Positions 14,943 through 22,330 of a stretch of 35,444 nt of DNA are shown piece after piece; the stretch's first letter is position 1; every line of letters starts with the position of its first letter. The DNA is from an uncultured Clostridia bacterium (lineage in GTDB: Bacteria > Bacillota > Clostridia > Oscillospirales > Ruminococcaceae): assembly GCA_947632025.1 (NCBI GenBank), contig CANRNN010000018.1, positions 1 through 35,444 of the forward strand, in the 5' to 3' direction. The translations under genes were made by a program, and so were the position numbers. Under the pieces are notes generated by a model. The model saw only the letters and a program-made list of their open reading frames with translations, had not been told where the DNA came from and ran no database searches.

Positions 14943-16367
14943 GTGATATACATTAATGAAAATGACGACCGTCCTCTTTATCTTCAAATATACGATAACG
15001 TCCGTTCAAGCATACTTTCGGGCGCAGTCCAGAAAGACACTCCGCTGCCGCCCATCCGTGTGCTGTCGAAAAACTTGAAAGTCAGTAAAAACACCGTTGA
15101 ACACGCGTATCAGGAACTGCTTGACGAAGGGTTAATACGTTCGGTTGTAGGTTCGGGATACTATGTAAACGACATTTCGGGGATGCGGTTTTCGTTTCCG
15201 ACTGAGGAGCATATTGCCGAGGCGGTAAAACATAACACGGATTTCGCGCAATATGACTTTCGGTATTCTGTCGGCGATACTCAGCATTTTCCGTGGACAA
15301 AATGGAAGCAGTATGTCGACGACGCCGTATTGACAGAAGCGTCAAATCAGTTCGGAAAATACGAAAGCAACAAGGGCAGTTTTTTTCTCCGCGACGAGAT
15401 AAGGGGCTTTTTGAAACGCGCCCGCGGAGTTGAATGCGAAACCGAGCAGGTCATAATCTGCGCGGGAACTCAATACGCGCTTGAAACGGTGCTTTCTCTG
15501 CTCCCCGCGCAAAAGAAACGCGCTGCATTTGAAGATCCGGGATATATAGGTATGCGGCAGGTTTTTCTGAACTGCGGATTTACCGTAAACTCAATCGGAA
15601 TTACAAGCGACGGAATTGACATAAATCAGCTTGACAGCCTTGCTCCGGACGTTATCTACCTCACCCCGTCAAGGCAGTTTCCCACGGGCGTAACAACGTC
15701 GCTTGAAAAGCGGATTAAAATTCTCGAATGGGCAAAACTTCACGACGCATACATAATTGAAAACGATTATGACAGCGAATTTATGCAAAACAACCGAGTT
15801 ATCCCGTCAATTCAGGCATTAGGAAAAGGCGAGCGCGTGATATATCTCGGAACGCTTTCCAAAGCCATTTCTCCGTCTATAAGATGCGCGTATTACATTC
15901 TCCCGAAACCGCTTGTTGAGGTTTACGAGGAAAAATATAAACATTACAATTCCGCGCTCCCAAGCTTTGTTCAGCTTGCAATTGCAAACTTCATAAAAGA
16001 CGGTCATCTTGAAAAATATATCCGCAAGGTATCCGTTTTAAGCGACAAGAAATTCAAGAAGCTGTCAGATTCTCTGAAGAAATATCTGCCGAAGGACGTT
16101 GAAACAATAGGTTCTTCGGGAACGCATATTCTTGTCAGAATTCGCTGTTGTACAAACGAACGCGAGCTTATAGCGTTTATGAAAGAACGCGGAATAGGCA
16201 TTCACGGAATAAAGAAAAATTACAACTCTCTCAAAGCACCCGAAAATGTGTTTATACTGGGATTTAGCTCTATCTCTGAAGAAAAAATTGAGAGCTATGT
16301 AAAACACCTTGCCGACGCTTTGAATGAATTTATTTCTTCAAAACAAAGCATCGGCAAGGCGAAATGA
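14943..16367 (+). CDS. MocR/GabR-type PLP-dependent transcriptional regulator
   Basis: The 474-residue protein fuses an N-terminal GntR winged helix (about 10-78, PLPPIRVLSKNLKVSKNTVEHAYQELLDEGLI) to a class I aminotransferase-like domain. The PLP lysine is Lys307 in YLGTLSKAISPSIR. NDYDSEF near 274-280 supplies the pyridine-binding aspartate, and YLTPSRQFPTG is the conserved cofactor loop. Family members such as GabR sense an amine as an adduct with bound PLP. Being divergent from the methylamine operon, this one may sense an amine of that pathway; the ligand is inferred. The start is GTG with AAAGGAG at 8 bases. Confidence 0.9.
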   Translation: MIYINENDDRPLYLQIYDNVRSSILSGAVQKDTPLPPIRVLSKNLKVSKNTVEHAYQELLDEGLIRSVVGSGYYVNDISGMRFSFPTEEHIAEAVKHNTDFAQYDFRYSVGDTQHFPWTKWKQYVDDAVLTEASNQFGKYESNKGSFFLRDEIRGFLKRARGVECETEQVIICAGTQYALETVLSLLPAQKKRAAFEDPGYIGMRQVFLNCGFTVNSIGITSDGIDINQLDSLAPDVIYLTPSRQFPTGVTTSLEKRIKILEWAKLHDAYIIENDYDSEFMQNNRVIPSIQALGKGERVIYLGTLSKAISPSIRCAYYILPKPLVEVYEEKYKHYNSALPSFVQLAIANFIKDGHLEKYIRKVSVLSDKKFKKLSDSLKKYLPKDVETIGSSGTHILVRIRCCTNERELIAFMKERGIGIHGIKKNYNSLKAPENVFILGFSSISEEKIESYVKHLADALNEFISSKQSIGKAK

Positions 16368-16384
16368 AAGGAACTGTTAAATTA

Positions 16385-16891
16385 TTATTTGCGATTTTGG
16401 GGAAGATTTTTTATCTTCCCTAAAGCCAGATCAAGCGGTTTTCCGAGAATTACTGCCATTGCGAAATTTCCCGCGCAATGCACCAGGTCGAACGGTATTC
16501 CCGAAATCCAGTATGAAAGCGCATACGCGGGCGATACGAAAATGTACGGAACGGAGAAAATTGCTCCGAAACATAAACCGAACGCAGCGTTTATCAATGC
16601 CCAGACAAGCCAACTGTCGATTTTGCGAAGTTTGTTTACAAGCAGAGAATACCCTGCCCAAACCACGAGATACGTTGCCCACCAAAGCCCGAAACCCCAG
16701 GTAAACGCCGTGAGGAAAACGTAAACGAAACATGACAGCGTTCCCTCTTTTCCGAAATGCTTTGTAAACAACACCACCAGAAGCGTCACTATTTCAACGT
16801 TCGGCAAAAACGACAATGCAAGCTGTGATGCGTAAAGCAACGCACCGAGGAGCGCAATTCGGGTGATACTTTGAACCTTTAACTTTGCCAT
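16385..16891 (-). CDS. ECF transporter S component, probably corrinoid
   Basis: A 168-residue, very hydrophobic protein with about five or six membrane segments has the ECF substrate-binding subunit pattern (ALLGALLYASQLALSFLPNVEIVTLLVVLFTKHFG, then a small C-terminal helix). It would use the shared EcfAAT module encoded elsewhere. It overlaps the DUF4430 gene by one base (TAATG), and both lie behind a cobalamin riboswitch. Corrinoid uptake is therefore the likely role. Confidence 0.8.
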   Translation of the reverse strand: MAKLKVQSITRIALLGALLYASQLALSFLPNVEIVTLLVVLFTKHFGKEGTLSCFVYVFLTAFTWGFGLWWATYLVVWAGYSLLVNKLRKIDSWLVWALINAAFGLCFGAIFSVPYIFVSPAYALSYWISGIPFDLVHCAGNFAMAVILGKPLDLALGKIKNLPQNRK

Positions 16892-17304
16892 TACATATCA
16901 TACCCGATTTTTAACTGCAATGTATAAACACCGCCGTCATTGAGCGCAATTTCGTCAACGCCCGTCATTGCGGACTCTCCGTTTACGAGAATGTTCCACC
17001 ACGACTGATCCTCGTCAAGAGCCTTATAGCCTTGCACGGCGTTTATGTATCTGCCGAACTCGGAAGTTGTAAATTCAATCAAGCCTTTTTCTTCGAGCAA
17101 ATCGCCCAGATACTCAAGGTCGGTTTTATAGCTTTCCTTAAAGCTGTAATTGTCGCGCTCGGAAAGCACTTCGACCGTCACGGTTTTACTGCCCTCTGAC
17201 GGCACGTCCTTGTTTGCCTGATAAACAAACCAAAGCGAAACTGCGACGGCAACCAGCACCACAATGCCGATTATAATTCCTGCTGTTTTTCTTGTCTTGC
17301 TCAT
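16891..17304 (-). CDS. Membrane-anchored DUF4430 protein, probable corrinoid-binding partner
   Basis: The 137-residue protein has an N-terminal membrane anchor (about residues 8-29) and an extracytoplasmic DUF4430 domain, related to the C-terminal domain of transcobalamin/intrinsic factor. Visible motifs are AVQGYKALDEDQSWWNILVNGESAMTGVDEIALNDGGVYTLQL. The domain is often paired with ECF S components and probably captures the corrinoid at the cell surface. The ATG has GAGAGGAA upstream. The leader contains the riboswitch at 17429-17506. Confidence 0.82.
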   Translation of the reverse strand: MSKTRKTAGIIIGIVVLVAVAVSLWFVYQANKDVPSEGSKTVTVEVLSERDNYSFKESYKTDLEYLGDLLEEKGLIEFTTSEFGRYINAVQGYKALDEDQSWWNILVNGESAMTGVDEIALNDGGVYTLQLKIGYDM

Positions 17305-17428
17305 GATAAATTCCTCTCTTTGTTCTGAATTAGAAGGAAAGAGCCAAACGCAAAACAGCCAAACTGTCTAATTACGCAACTGTACAACTGCAATTCATCG
17401 CTCGTAAATTGCAGTGAAGATTACATTT

Positions 17429-17506
17429 AAAGAGCATTCCGACTTGACAGCAATAAGCTGAACTACGGCAGCGTGACTGCAGGGATTTTGACCCATTTCC
17501 CTCTTT
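17429..17506 (-). promoter_or_regulatory. Compact cobalamin riboswitch
   Basis: On the minus strand a closing stem AAAGAG/CTCTTT (17506-17501 with 17434-17429) encloses cobalamin-riboswitch landmarks. These are GGGAAATGGGTCAAAATCCC (hairpin with the conserved AAA), TGCAGTCACGCTGCCGTAG, and a B12-box-like AAGTCGGAATGC. Downstream, ACTGCAATT pairs with AATTGCAGT, a likely expression platform. It precedes the corrinoid uptake pair. The short length fits a class II-like variant; the exact class needs covariance scoring. Confidence 0.75.
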
Positions 17507-17512
17507 GATTTG

Positions 17513-17574
17513 ATTATATAACGTTTTTCTTTGTAATTAAAGATACAATTCGACAATATTTTCGAGTGACAATT
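17513..17574 (-). promoter_or_regulatory. Promoter of the uptake pair with direct-repeat box, copy 2
   Basis: The -10 TATAAT is at 17518-17513 and a weak -35 TTTAAT is 17 bp upstream. AATTGTATC (17550-17542) and AATTGTCA (17574-17567) are 24 bp apart. The spacing to the -10 box (23 bp) equals that in copy 1. The distal repeat touches the stop codon of the MerR gene. Confidence 0.65.
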
Positions 17575-18425
17575 TATGAAGTTAAAATCATCACTTCAAA
17601 AATACATTCCGTATAATCATACGGATAAATCCCGACATTTTTGAGATACACGCGTTCTGGCGTAAAGCCGTGTTCGCAGAGATAATTATTCATCAGCGTT
17701 ATCCAGCTGTCGGACTTGAAAATCTCCGCATAACAGCAAATGTAATTCCCCGCGGGGATTGACACTATCCTGTTGTCTGGCAGCAGCGCCAAACTCGGTA
17801 TTTCCGCAGTTTCTCCGCAAAGCGCGATATTGCCCTTTGCAAATTCATTTGCCGACAGCGAATAGCCGTACTGAACGCGCGCGGAATAGTGGTTTTCACG
17901 CGTGTATTTCAGCATTTCCTGCATACATTTATGAAGTTCAAAATATTGAATAGCGGTTGTTTCATTCCTGAGCGCGGGGGACAACTCGCAAATGGGGAAA
18001 AATGCCGCGCGTTTTTCGGGCAGCCACTTGAAAAACACCGTGTCACAGGGGTGCTGTTTTATTTCAAAACAGCGTTTCCACTGTTCCTCAAAAAAGAGCA
18101 GATCATCGCGCAAAATGGCATAACGGCGAAGCTTTTTCGTTGCCGATATTGCCGAATGATGAATGTGACTTAAAAGCTCCGACAGGCTTTTTGACTGTTT
18201 TAATTCCCGCAGTTTTTTCACGGGAATATCAAGCCTGCGGCAAATATAAACCGTTTCCACTTCCCAAAAATTTACCGCGTCATAATACCGATAACCCGTT
18301 TCTTTGTTTACATACGCGGGTTCAATCAAGCCCATTTTCTCGTAATATCTCAGCATTGCAACGCTCACTCCCGTTGCCGCGCTTATGTCGCCTATCGAAT
18401 AATAACCGTCCTTCAATTCACTCAA
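17574..18425 (-). CDS. MerR-family regulator with GyrI-like effector domain
   Basis: The 283-residue protein starts with a MerR winged helix (YYSIGDISAATGVSVAMLRYYEKMGLIEPAYVNKETGYRYYD). A coiled-coil segment (about 85-125) and a C-terminal BmrR/GyrI-like ligand domain (about 130-283) follow. The TTG start at 18425 is tentative because AAGGAAG lies close to it. It sits between the MtbA-like gene and the corrinoid uptake pair, all on the minus strand. Target and ligand are unknown. Confidence 0.82.
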   Translation of the reverse strand: MSELKDGYYSIGDISAATGVSVAMLRYYEKMGLIEPAYVNKETGYRYYDAVNFWEVETVYICRRLDIPVKKLRELKQSKSLSELLSHIHHSAISATKKLRRYAILRDDLLFFEEQWKRCFEIKQHPCDTVFFKWLPEKRAAFFPICELSPALRNETTAIQYFELHKCMQEMLKYTRENHYSARVQYGYSLSANEFAKGNIALCGETAEIPSLALLPDNRIVSIPAGNYICCYAEIFKSDSWITLMNNYLCEHGFTPERVYLKNVGIYPYDYTECIFEVMILTS

Positions 18426-18444
18426 ACTTCCTTTTCAAATCAAT

Positions 18445-18477
18445 AAAGTCCCATAGATACAGCGTCTATGGGACTTT
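18445..18477 (-). terminator. Strong hairpin after the MtbA-like gene
   Basis: AAAGTCCCATAGA (18445-18457) and TCTATGGGACTTT (18465-18477) form a perfect 13-bp stem with a 7-base loop. The T tract after it is short on both strands. It separates the MtbA-like gene from the MerR gene and probably ends transcription. Confidence 0.65.
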
Positions 18478-18489
18478 GTTATTCGCATT

Positions 18490-19503
18490 TCAGGCGTTTG
18501 CCGAATTGTATTCCTCGCACGCGCTGTAAAACGCCTCTATGTTTTCAATCGGCGTTTTCGGGGGAATATCGCAGCCAGATGAAAGCACGAAATGCGGATA
18601 TTCTTTCATTGCGTCAAGCAGCGCAAGCGTGCTTTCTCTGATGTGTTCGGGAGTGCCCTGGCAAAATTCCGTTGTGGGGTCGATGTTGCCGAACACAAGG
18701 CAATCTGACGGCACCTGCGGGAGAATATCCGTCATCTTGACCGCGTTTCCGAAATGAAGTCCCTTTGCGCCCGTATCATGCATCTGACCGCCCATTTTCT
18801 TGACATTTCCGCAGTCGTGAAGAATAACGAAGAAATAATCGTCCTGTACGCTGTCTACAATGCGCTTTACATATTTGTCAGAATATTCGGCGCACATTTT
18901 CGGCGAAAGCAGTCCCGCAGTAGGCTCTGCAAGAAGTATACCGTTTGCGCCCGCTTTTTTGTACTCTTTCGCTCTTGCGATAAGGAACTCGGTCGCGGTG
19001 TCAACAAGATTGTGCAGACGCTCCTTGTCGTTTATCGTCATCATAAGTACGGTCTGGATATTTACGAGATTTGCCGCAAGCGAAAACGGACCTAATTGTC
19101 CGCCCATAACGGGACGGTCGGTGATAAGTTTTTCAGCTTCTTTCACCGCGTCAAGGAAAATATCTACGCGCCCCGAATGAACATCAGGTGCTTTAAGCGT
19201 ATCTATATCCTCGGGCTTCAGCGGAGCGTCGGGAATGCTCGGAGCCTCCGTATCCTTGAACACAACTTTCGCGCCGAATGCTTCGGTATCAACAGTAAGA
19301 TCCATACCCGTTATCGCGGCAATGGTTTTCGGGAATTTATCTATCACCGCTTTCATATTGCGCGCCATTTTCTTGCCGTCCTTTACCGTATCGACAATTC
19401 CGTCGCCTGTAAGCGTCAGGCACGGGAAATAAAGCACGGGGAGCACTCTTCTGTCGGGCGCGTCAATGATTTCCTGCGCCCAGTTTTGCATATTGATTTT
19501 CAT
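18490..19503 (-). CDS. UroD-family methylcorrinoid methyltransferase, MtbA/MtaA-like
   Basis: The 337-residue uroporphyrinogen decarboxylase-like barrel has the zinc triad of MtaA/MtbA: His229 and Cys231 (ILHDCGN) and Cys311 (SSGCDIP). Family members demethylate a methylated corrinoid protein. In methanogens the acceptor is coenzyme M; in acetogenic bacteria tetrahydrofolate is the likely acceptor. Here it would take the methyl group from MtmC. The ATG has AAAGGA at 9 bases. The promoter carries the same direct-repeat box as the corrinoid operon, which supports a shared pathway. Confidence 0.87.
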   Translation of the reverse strand: MKINMQNWAQEIIDAPDRRVLPVLYFPCLTLTGDGIVDTVKDGKKMARNMKAVIDKFPKTIAAITGMDLTVDTEAFGAKVVFKDTEAPSIPDAPLKPEDIDTLKAPDVHSGRVDIFLDAVKEAEKLITDRPVMGGQLGPFSLAANLVNIQTVLMMTINDKERLHNLVDTATEFLIARAKEYKKAGANGILLAEPTAGLLSPKMCAEYSDKYVKRIVDSVQDDYFFVILHDCGNVKKMGGQMHDTGAKGLHFGNAVKMTDILPQVPSDCLVFGNIDPTTEFCQGTPEHIRESTLALLDAMKEYPHFVLSSGCDIPPKTPIENIEAFYSACEEYNSANA

Positions 19504-19562
19504 TGTAATTGTCCTTTCTTTCGTTTGAACTTTTGGGATTTATAGACGTTGTCTATGCTTTA

Positions 19563-19623
19563 ATTATATATTAAACAACATTTTTTCAAAAGGTACAATT
19601 CCGTATTATTTTGTGAGTACAAT
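19563..19623 (-). promoter_or_regulatory. Promoter of the MtbA-like gene with direct-repeat box, copy 3
   Basis: The -10 TATAAT is at 19568-19563 and a TTTTGA-like -35 is upstream. AATTGTACC (19600-19592) and AATTGTAC (19623-19616) are 23 bp apart, and 23 bp again separate the proximal repeat from the -10 box. Confidence 0.65.
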
Positions 19624-19644
19624 TCCAAAAACACGGTTTTTCTA

Positions 19645-19673
19645 TTGACTTTAAAAGTTTAGCATTGTATAAT
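19645..19673 (+). promoter_or_regulatory. Promoter of the gamma-glutamyl hydrolase gene
   Basis: TTGACT (19645-19650), a 17-bp spacer and TATAAT (19668-19673). The distal direct repeat of copy 3 lies 21 bp upstream, so the box could serve both divergent promoters. Confidence 0.8.
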
Positions 19674-19723
19674 ATTTTGTAAACAAGCTTGAATAATTTC
19701 AAATTGAAAGCGAGGAGCGAATT

Positions 19724-20425
19724 TTGAAACCAATAATCGGAGTTATGCCGCTGTGGGACGACAAATTAAACAGCATATGGATGCTGCCAGACTATATGGA
19801 TTGTATAAGAGAGTCGGGCGGGATACCCGTTATTTTTCCGCTTACGGCAAGCGAGGACGACCTGTGCAGACTTTCTGGAATGTGCGACGGTTTTCTTTTA
19901 ACGGGCGGGCATGACGTTTCCCCGGAAATATACGGTGAAAAGCCGCTTGACGAGCTTATTTCCTGCTGTGAGGAAAGAGATAAAACGGAGAGCGTTATAC
20001 TTGACAAAGCAATTAAAGACAACAAATCCCTTCTCGGAATTTGCCGCGGAATACAATTTATAAACGCAAAACTAGGCGGGACATTATATCAGGATATTCC
20101 GACGCAATATCCAACTAAAATAGAACATCACCAGCACGCGCCGTATGACATTCCGTGCCACAAGGTGGAAATTGTGAATAATTCCCCGCTATATAACTGC
20201 CTTGGAGCTGAAAGCATTTTAGTGAACAGTTATCATCATCAAGCGGTAAAACAGCCCGCGCCCGCGCTTGAAATAATGGCGCGCTCACCTGACGGTCTTG
20301 TCGAGGCATTGTATATGCCGAGCCGCCGTTTCCTTTGGGCTGTGCAATGGCACCCGGAATTTTTATACAGGAAAGATGTTTACAGCCGGAAAATTTTCGA
20401 CGCATTTATCGCGTCCATAAAATGA
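19724..20425 (+). CDS. Gamma-glutamyl-gamma-aminobutyrate hydrolase family protein (class I GATase-like)
   Basis: The 233-residue PuuD/peptidase C26-type hydrolase has nucleophile Cys107 (LLGICRGIQF) and His210/Glu212 (QWHPEF). TGGHDVSPEIYGE is a family signature. These enzymes cleave gamma-glutamyl amides. In this island a plausible substrate is gamma-glutamylmethylamide, whose hydrolysis would free methylamine for MtmB; that is inference. The start is TTG with GAGGAG at 7 bases. Confidence 0.85.
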   Translation: MKPIIGVMPLWDDKLNSIWMLPDYMDCIRESGGIPVIFPLTASEDDLCRLSGMCDGFLLTGGHDVSPEIYGEKPLDELISCCEERDKTESVILDKAIKDNKSLLGICRGIQFINAKLGGTLYQDIPTQYPTKIEHHQHAPYDIPCHKVEIVNNSPLYNCLGAESILVNSYHHQAVKQPAPALEIMARSPDGLVEALYMPSRRFLWAVQWHPEFLYRKDVYSRKIFDAFIASIK

Positions 20426-20505
20426 GATTTATGCAGAACCGCTTGAAGCTGTTTTGCATAAATCTTAGCGTTAATTGCGTTGTTTTATAAAACCGATTTA
20501 AATTA

Positions 20506-20566
20506 AGACCGCAAGAAATCGACATATGTACAGACACATAAACGATATTCTTGGCGGTCTTTTTTT
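20506..20566 (+). terminator. Intrinsic terminator with long loop
   Basis: AGACCGC-AAGAA (20506-20517) pairs with TTCTTGGCGGTCT (20548-20560) with one bulge. Seven T follow. It ends the gamma-glutamyl hydrolase unit. Upstream, 20427-20465 holds another 11-bp inverted repeat (AGATTTATGCA) without a T-run. Confidence 0.65.
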
Positions 20567-20579
20567 ATATTAAAATATG

Positions 20580-20612
20580 CTCGCGGTTTTAATAAAAACT
20601 GCGAGTTTTTTT
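20580..20612 (+). terminator. Second intrinsic terminator
   Basis: CTCGCGGTTTT (20580-20590) pairs with AAAACTGCGAG (20595-20605), with loop AATA and seven T. It marks the right end of the methylamine island. Confidence 0.8.
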
Positions 20613-20726
20613 ATGCTGCAAATTATTCAGATGTCTTTTGATTTTTTCTTGCAGTAATAAATTATAAAAAAACTTGTAGGAAATATATGTAAATTATGTT
20701 GCTTTGTCGATGTCGATCCCCGCCGA

Positions 20727-20762
20727 CCTATCTTGAAAATTATAAAAATAATTCAAGATAGG
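20727..20762 (+). promoter_or_regulatory. Inverted repeat overlapping the sigma-factor ribosome site
   Basis: CCTATCTTGAA (20727-20737) and TTCAAGATAGG (20752-20762) form an 11-bp stem. The 3' arm ends in the first G residues of the AGGAGG that serves the ATG at 20774. It could mask the ribosome site in mRNA or act as an operator. The rest of 20613-20726 is AT-rich with no gene. Confidence 0.6.
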
Positions 20763-20773
20763 AGGATAACAAA

Positions 20774-21166
20774 ATGGTTATCAAATATAAGTTTTTGGAC
20801 AATACGACTTCCGAGGTGGAGGTCGATGACGAACTCGGCAAGCACATTATCAAGATGGATGAGGCTGACTACAACCTCAACCGCAAAGAAACTCGCCGTC
20901 ACATTTATATGTCTGTGTTGGAGGAACAGGGGCGTTACATAACCGATGACAACGACCCGTTGGACGATATTCTCAAGGAAGAACGGATCAAAGAACTCAT
21001 GGCAGCGATTGAAAAGCTTCTGCCGGAGCAGAAAGAGCTTCTGATTCGTGTGTACTGGAACAATGAACTTCAAAAGGATATTGCCGCCGAGGAGGGCGTG
21101 TCCGAAATGGCTATATCAAGCCGACTGAAGAGAATTATAAAAAAATTAAAAAAATTTTTAGAATAA
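20774..21166 (+). CDS. ICE-type small sigma-70-like factor (region 4 protein)
   Basis: The 130-residue protein has a C-terminal sigma region 4 helix-turn-helix (LPEQKELLIRVYWNNELQKDIAAEEGVSEMAISSRLKRIIKKLKKFL). The N-terminus (MVIKYKFLDNTTSEVEVDDELGKHI) is typical of small regulators next to serine recombinases in clostridial ICEs. It has an excellent GGAGG. Its likely role is control of element genes. It marks the return to ICE sequence on the right of the methylamine island. Confidence 0.85.
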   Translation: MVIKYKFLDNTTSEVEVDDELGKHIIKMDEADYNLNRKETRRHIYMSVLEEQGRYITDDNDPLDDILKEERIKELMAAIEKLLPEQKELLIRVYWNNELQKDIAAEEGVSEMAISSRLKRIIKKLKKFLE

Positions 21167-21375
21167 GGGGGTTTATTTTTCTGTTTTTCGTGGCTTATAT
21201 ATAGAGGGTTAAATTTTGCCCTCGGTTGTTCATTGAAAATTTAATAGCAGTATTTCAGATACTTTCCCTCGCGCAGCCTTTATGGTTGAAAGCGAAAGGA
21301 GCGCCGCGCCATGAAGTGTGCGAAGCATTTATAAGGAATTTTTCGGTATAAGATGTGATGAAAAGAGGTGAGAAA
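21167..21375. other. ICE leader sequence without a gene
   Basis: No convincing gene is seen here. GAGGG and CCCTC arms near 21205-21225 form a weak hairpin after the sigma gene. The stretch ends with a ribosome site (GAGGTGAG) that serves the short recombinase start at 21376. Confidence 0.4.
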
Positions 21376-21411
21376 ATGGCTCAGGTAACAATAATTAACG
21401 CAAAATCATGA
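21376..21411 (+). pseudogene. Remnant start of an ICE recombinase-like gene
   Basis: ATG with a good ribosome site opens MAQVTIINAKS and then stops at TGA. This start resembles serine recombinases that follow such sigma factors. A one-base shift would continue as HDDEIIRTAENAAERLFSS up to about 21468. The rest of the gene is absent, and cassette 1 follows directly. The original identity is uncertain. Confidence 0.5.
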
Positions 21412-21497
21412 TGATGAAATTATTAGAACGGCGGAAAATGCTGCCGAAAGGCTCTTTAGCTCGTAAATATTGATATGCGAAAAACTTTTGAATTTGC

Positions 21498-21545
21498 TTT
21501 TTCGGGGAAAGTGTGGTATAATTGTATATAGTCGGTTAGGAAGTA
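21498..21545 (+). promoter_or_regulatory. Cassette family alpha, 5' block (copy 1)
   Basis: A promoter block with TATAAT at 21517-21522. A 26-bp run (21512-21537) is identical to 22617-22642 ahead of the GNAT gene. It is followed by a leader hairpin GGTTAGG/CCTAACC (21535-21553). The close match in front of an unrelated gene marks it as a cassette module. Confidence 0.75.
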
Positions 21546-21580
21546 CGCCTAACCAATCGGCATTTAAGGAGAAAGCAAAA

Positions 21581-22174
21581 ATGATTTCTGAAATTTATGA
21601 TAGACGAAGCATAAGGAAATTCATAGATAAGCCTATATCTCAAAAAGATATTACAGATATTATCCAAAGCGGAATAAAAGCTCCTTCTTCTAAAAACAGA
21701 CAACCTTGGAAGTATATTGTAATACAAGGAAATTCCAAAGAAGAAATGTTAAAAGCCTTTCGTCAAGGAATTGAAAGGGAAGAAAATGATAGCTCGTTAT
21801 TGCCGGAAAGCAAACAGCATATATCTGCGGCAAAATACACTGTTGATATAATGACAGAAGCACCAACCATAGTTTTTGTCGTTAATTCGCTAGGGAAAAG
21901 TATTCTGTCAGAATTAACACCGGAAGAACGTGTTTTTGAAATCTGTAATATTCAAAGTATAGGTGCTTCTATACAAAATATGCTCCTTGCCGCTACCGAA
22001 AAAGGAATAGGCAGCCTTTGGATATGCGACATTTATTTTGCGTATTTAGAATTGTGCAAATGGTTGAATAGTGACGGGCAGCTTGTTGCAGCCATTGCAT
22101 TTGGTTATCCAAATGAATTTCCTAAAGAAAGACCTCGCAAGAAAATTGATGATATAATTGAGTGGAGGAACTAA
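21581..22174 (+). CDS. Nitroreductase family protein (cassette gene)
   Basis: The 197-residue FMN-dependent nitroreductase-like protein has the typical start ISEIYDRRSIRKFIDKPISQKDI, then APSSKNRQPWKYIVI (FMN-binding segment) and AATEKGIGSLWICDI. The likely role is NAD(P)H-dependent reduction of nitro or quinone compounds; the substrate is unknown. It has AGGAG at 9 bases. It is flanked by the alpha 5' block and by a terminator block at 22205-22264. Base composition is richer in A and T than the methylamine island, which suggests separate acquisition. Confidence 0.88.
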   Translation: MISEIYDRRSIRKFIDKPISQKDITDIIQSGIKAPSSKNRQPWKYIVIQGNSKEEMLKAFRQGIEREENDSSLLPESKQHISAAKYTVDIMTEAPTIVFVVNSLGKSILSELTPEERVFEICNIQSIGASIQNMLLAATEKGIGSLWICDIYFAYLELCKWLNSDGQLVAAIAFGYPNEFPKERPRKKIDDIIEWRN

Positions 22175-22204
22175 TTTGTCAGAATAACAAACCACCGTTT
22201 GTCG

Positions 22205-22264
22205 AGCAGAAGATAAATCAAAAACATATTAAAAGCATCGCATCAAGCGGTGCTTTTTATGCAA
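22205..22264 (+). terminator. Cassette family alpha, 3' block with terminator (copy 1)
   Basis: AGCATCGC (22234-22241) pairs with GCGGTGCT (22247-22254), followed by T. The whole 60-base stretch, including the AGATAAATCA segment upstream, aligns with 23183-23243 after the GNAT gene at roughly 80 percent by eye. Confidence 0.75.
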
Positions 22265-22330
22265 TGCGGTTGAGGAGCTTATAATAAAATGCGCCCAACT
22301 AAAATATTCAGCGATAAAGGAAGTGATAAA

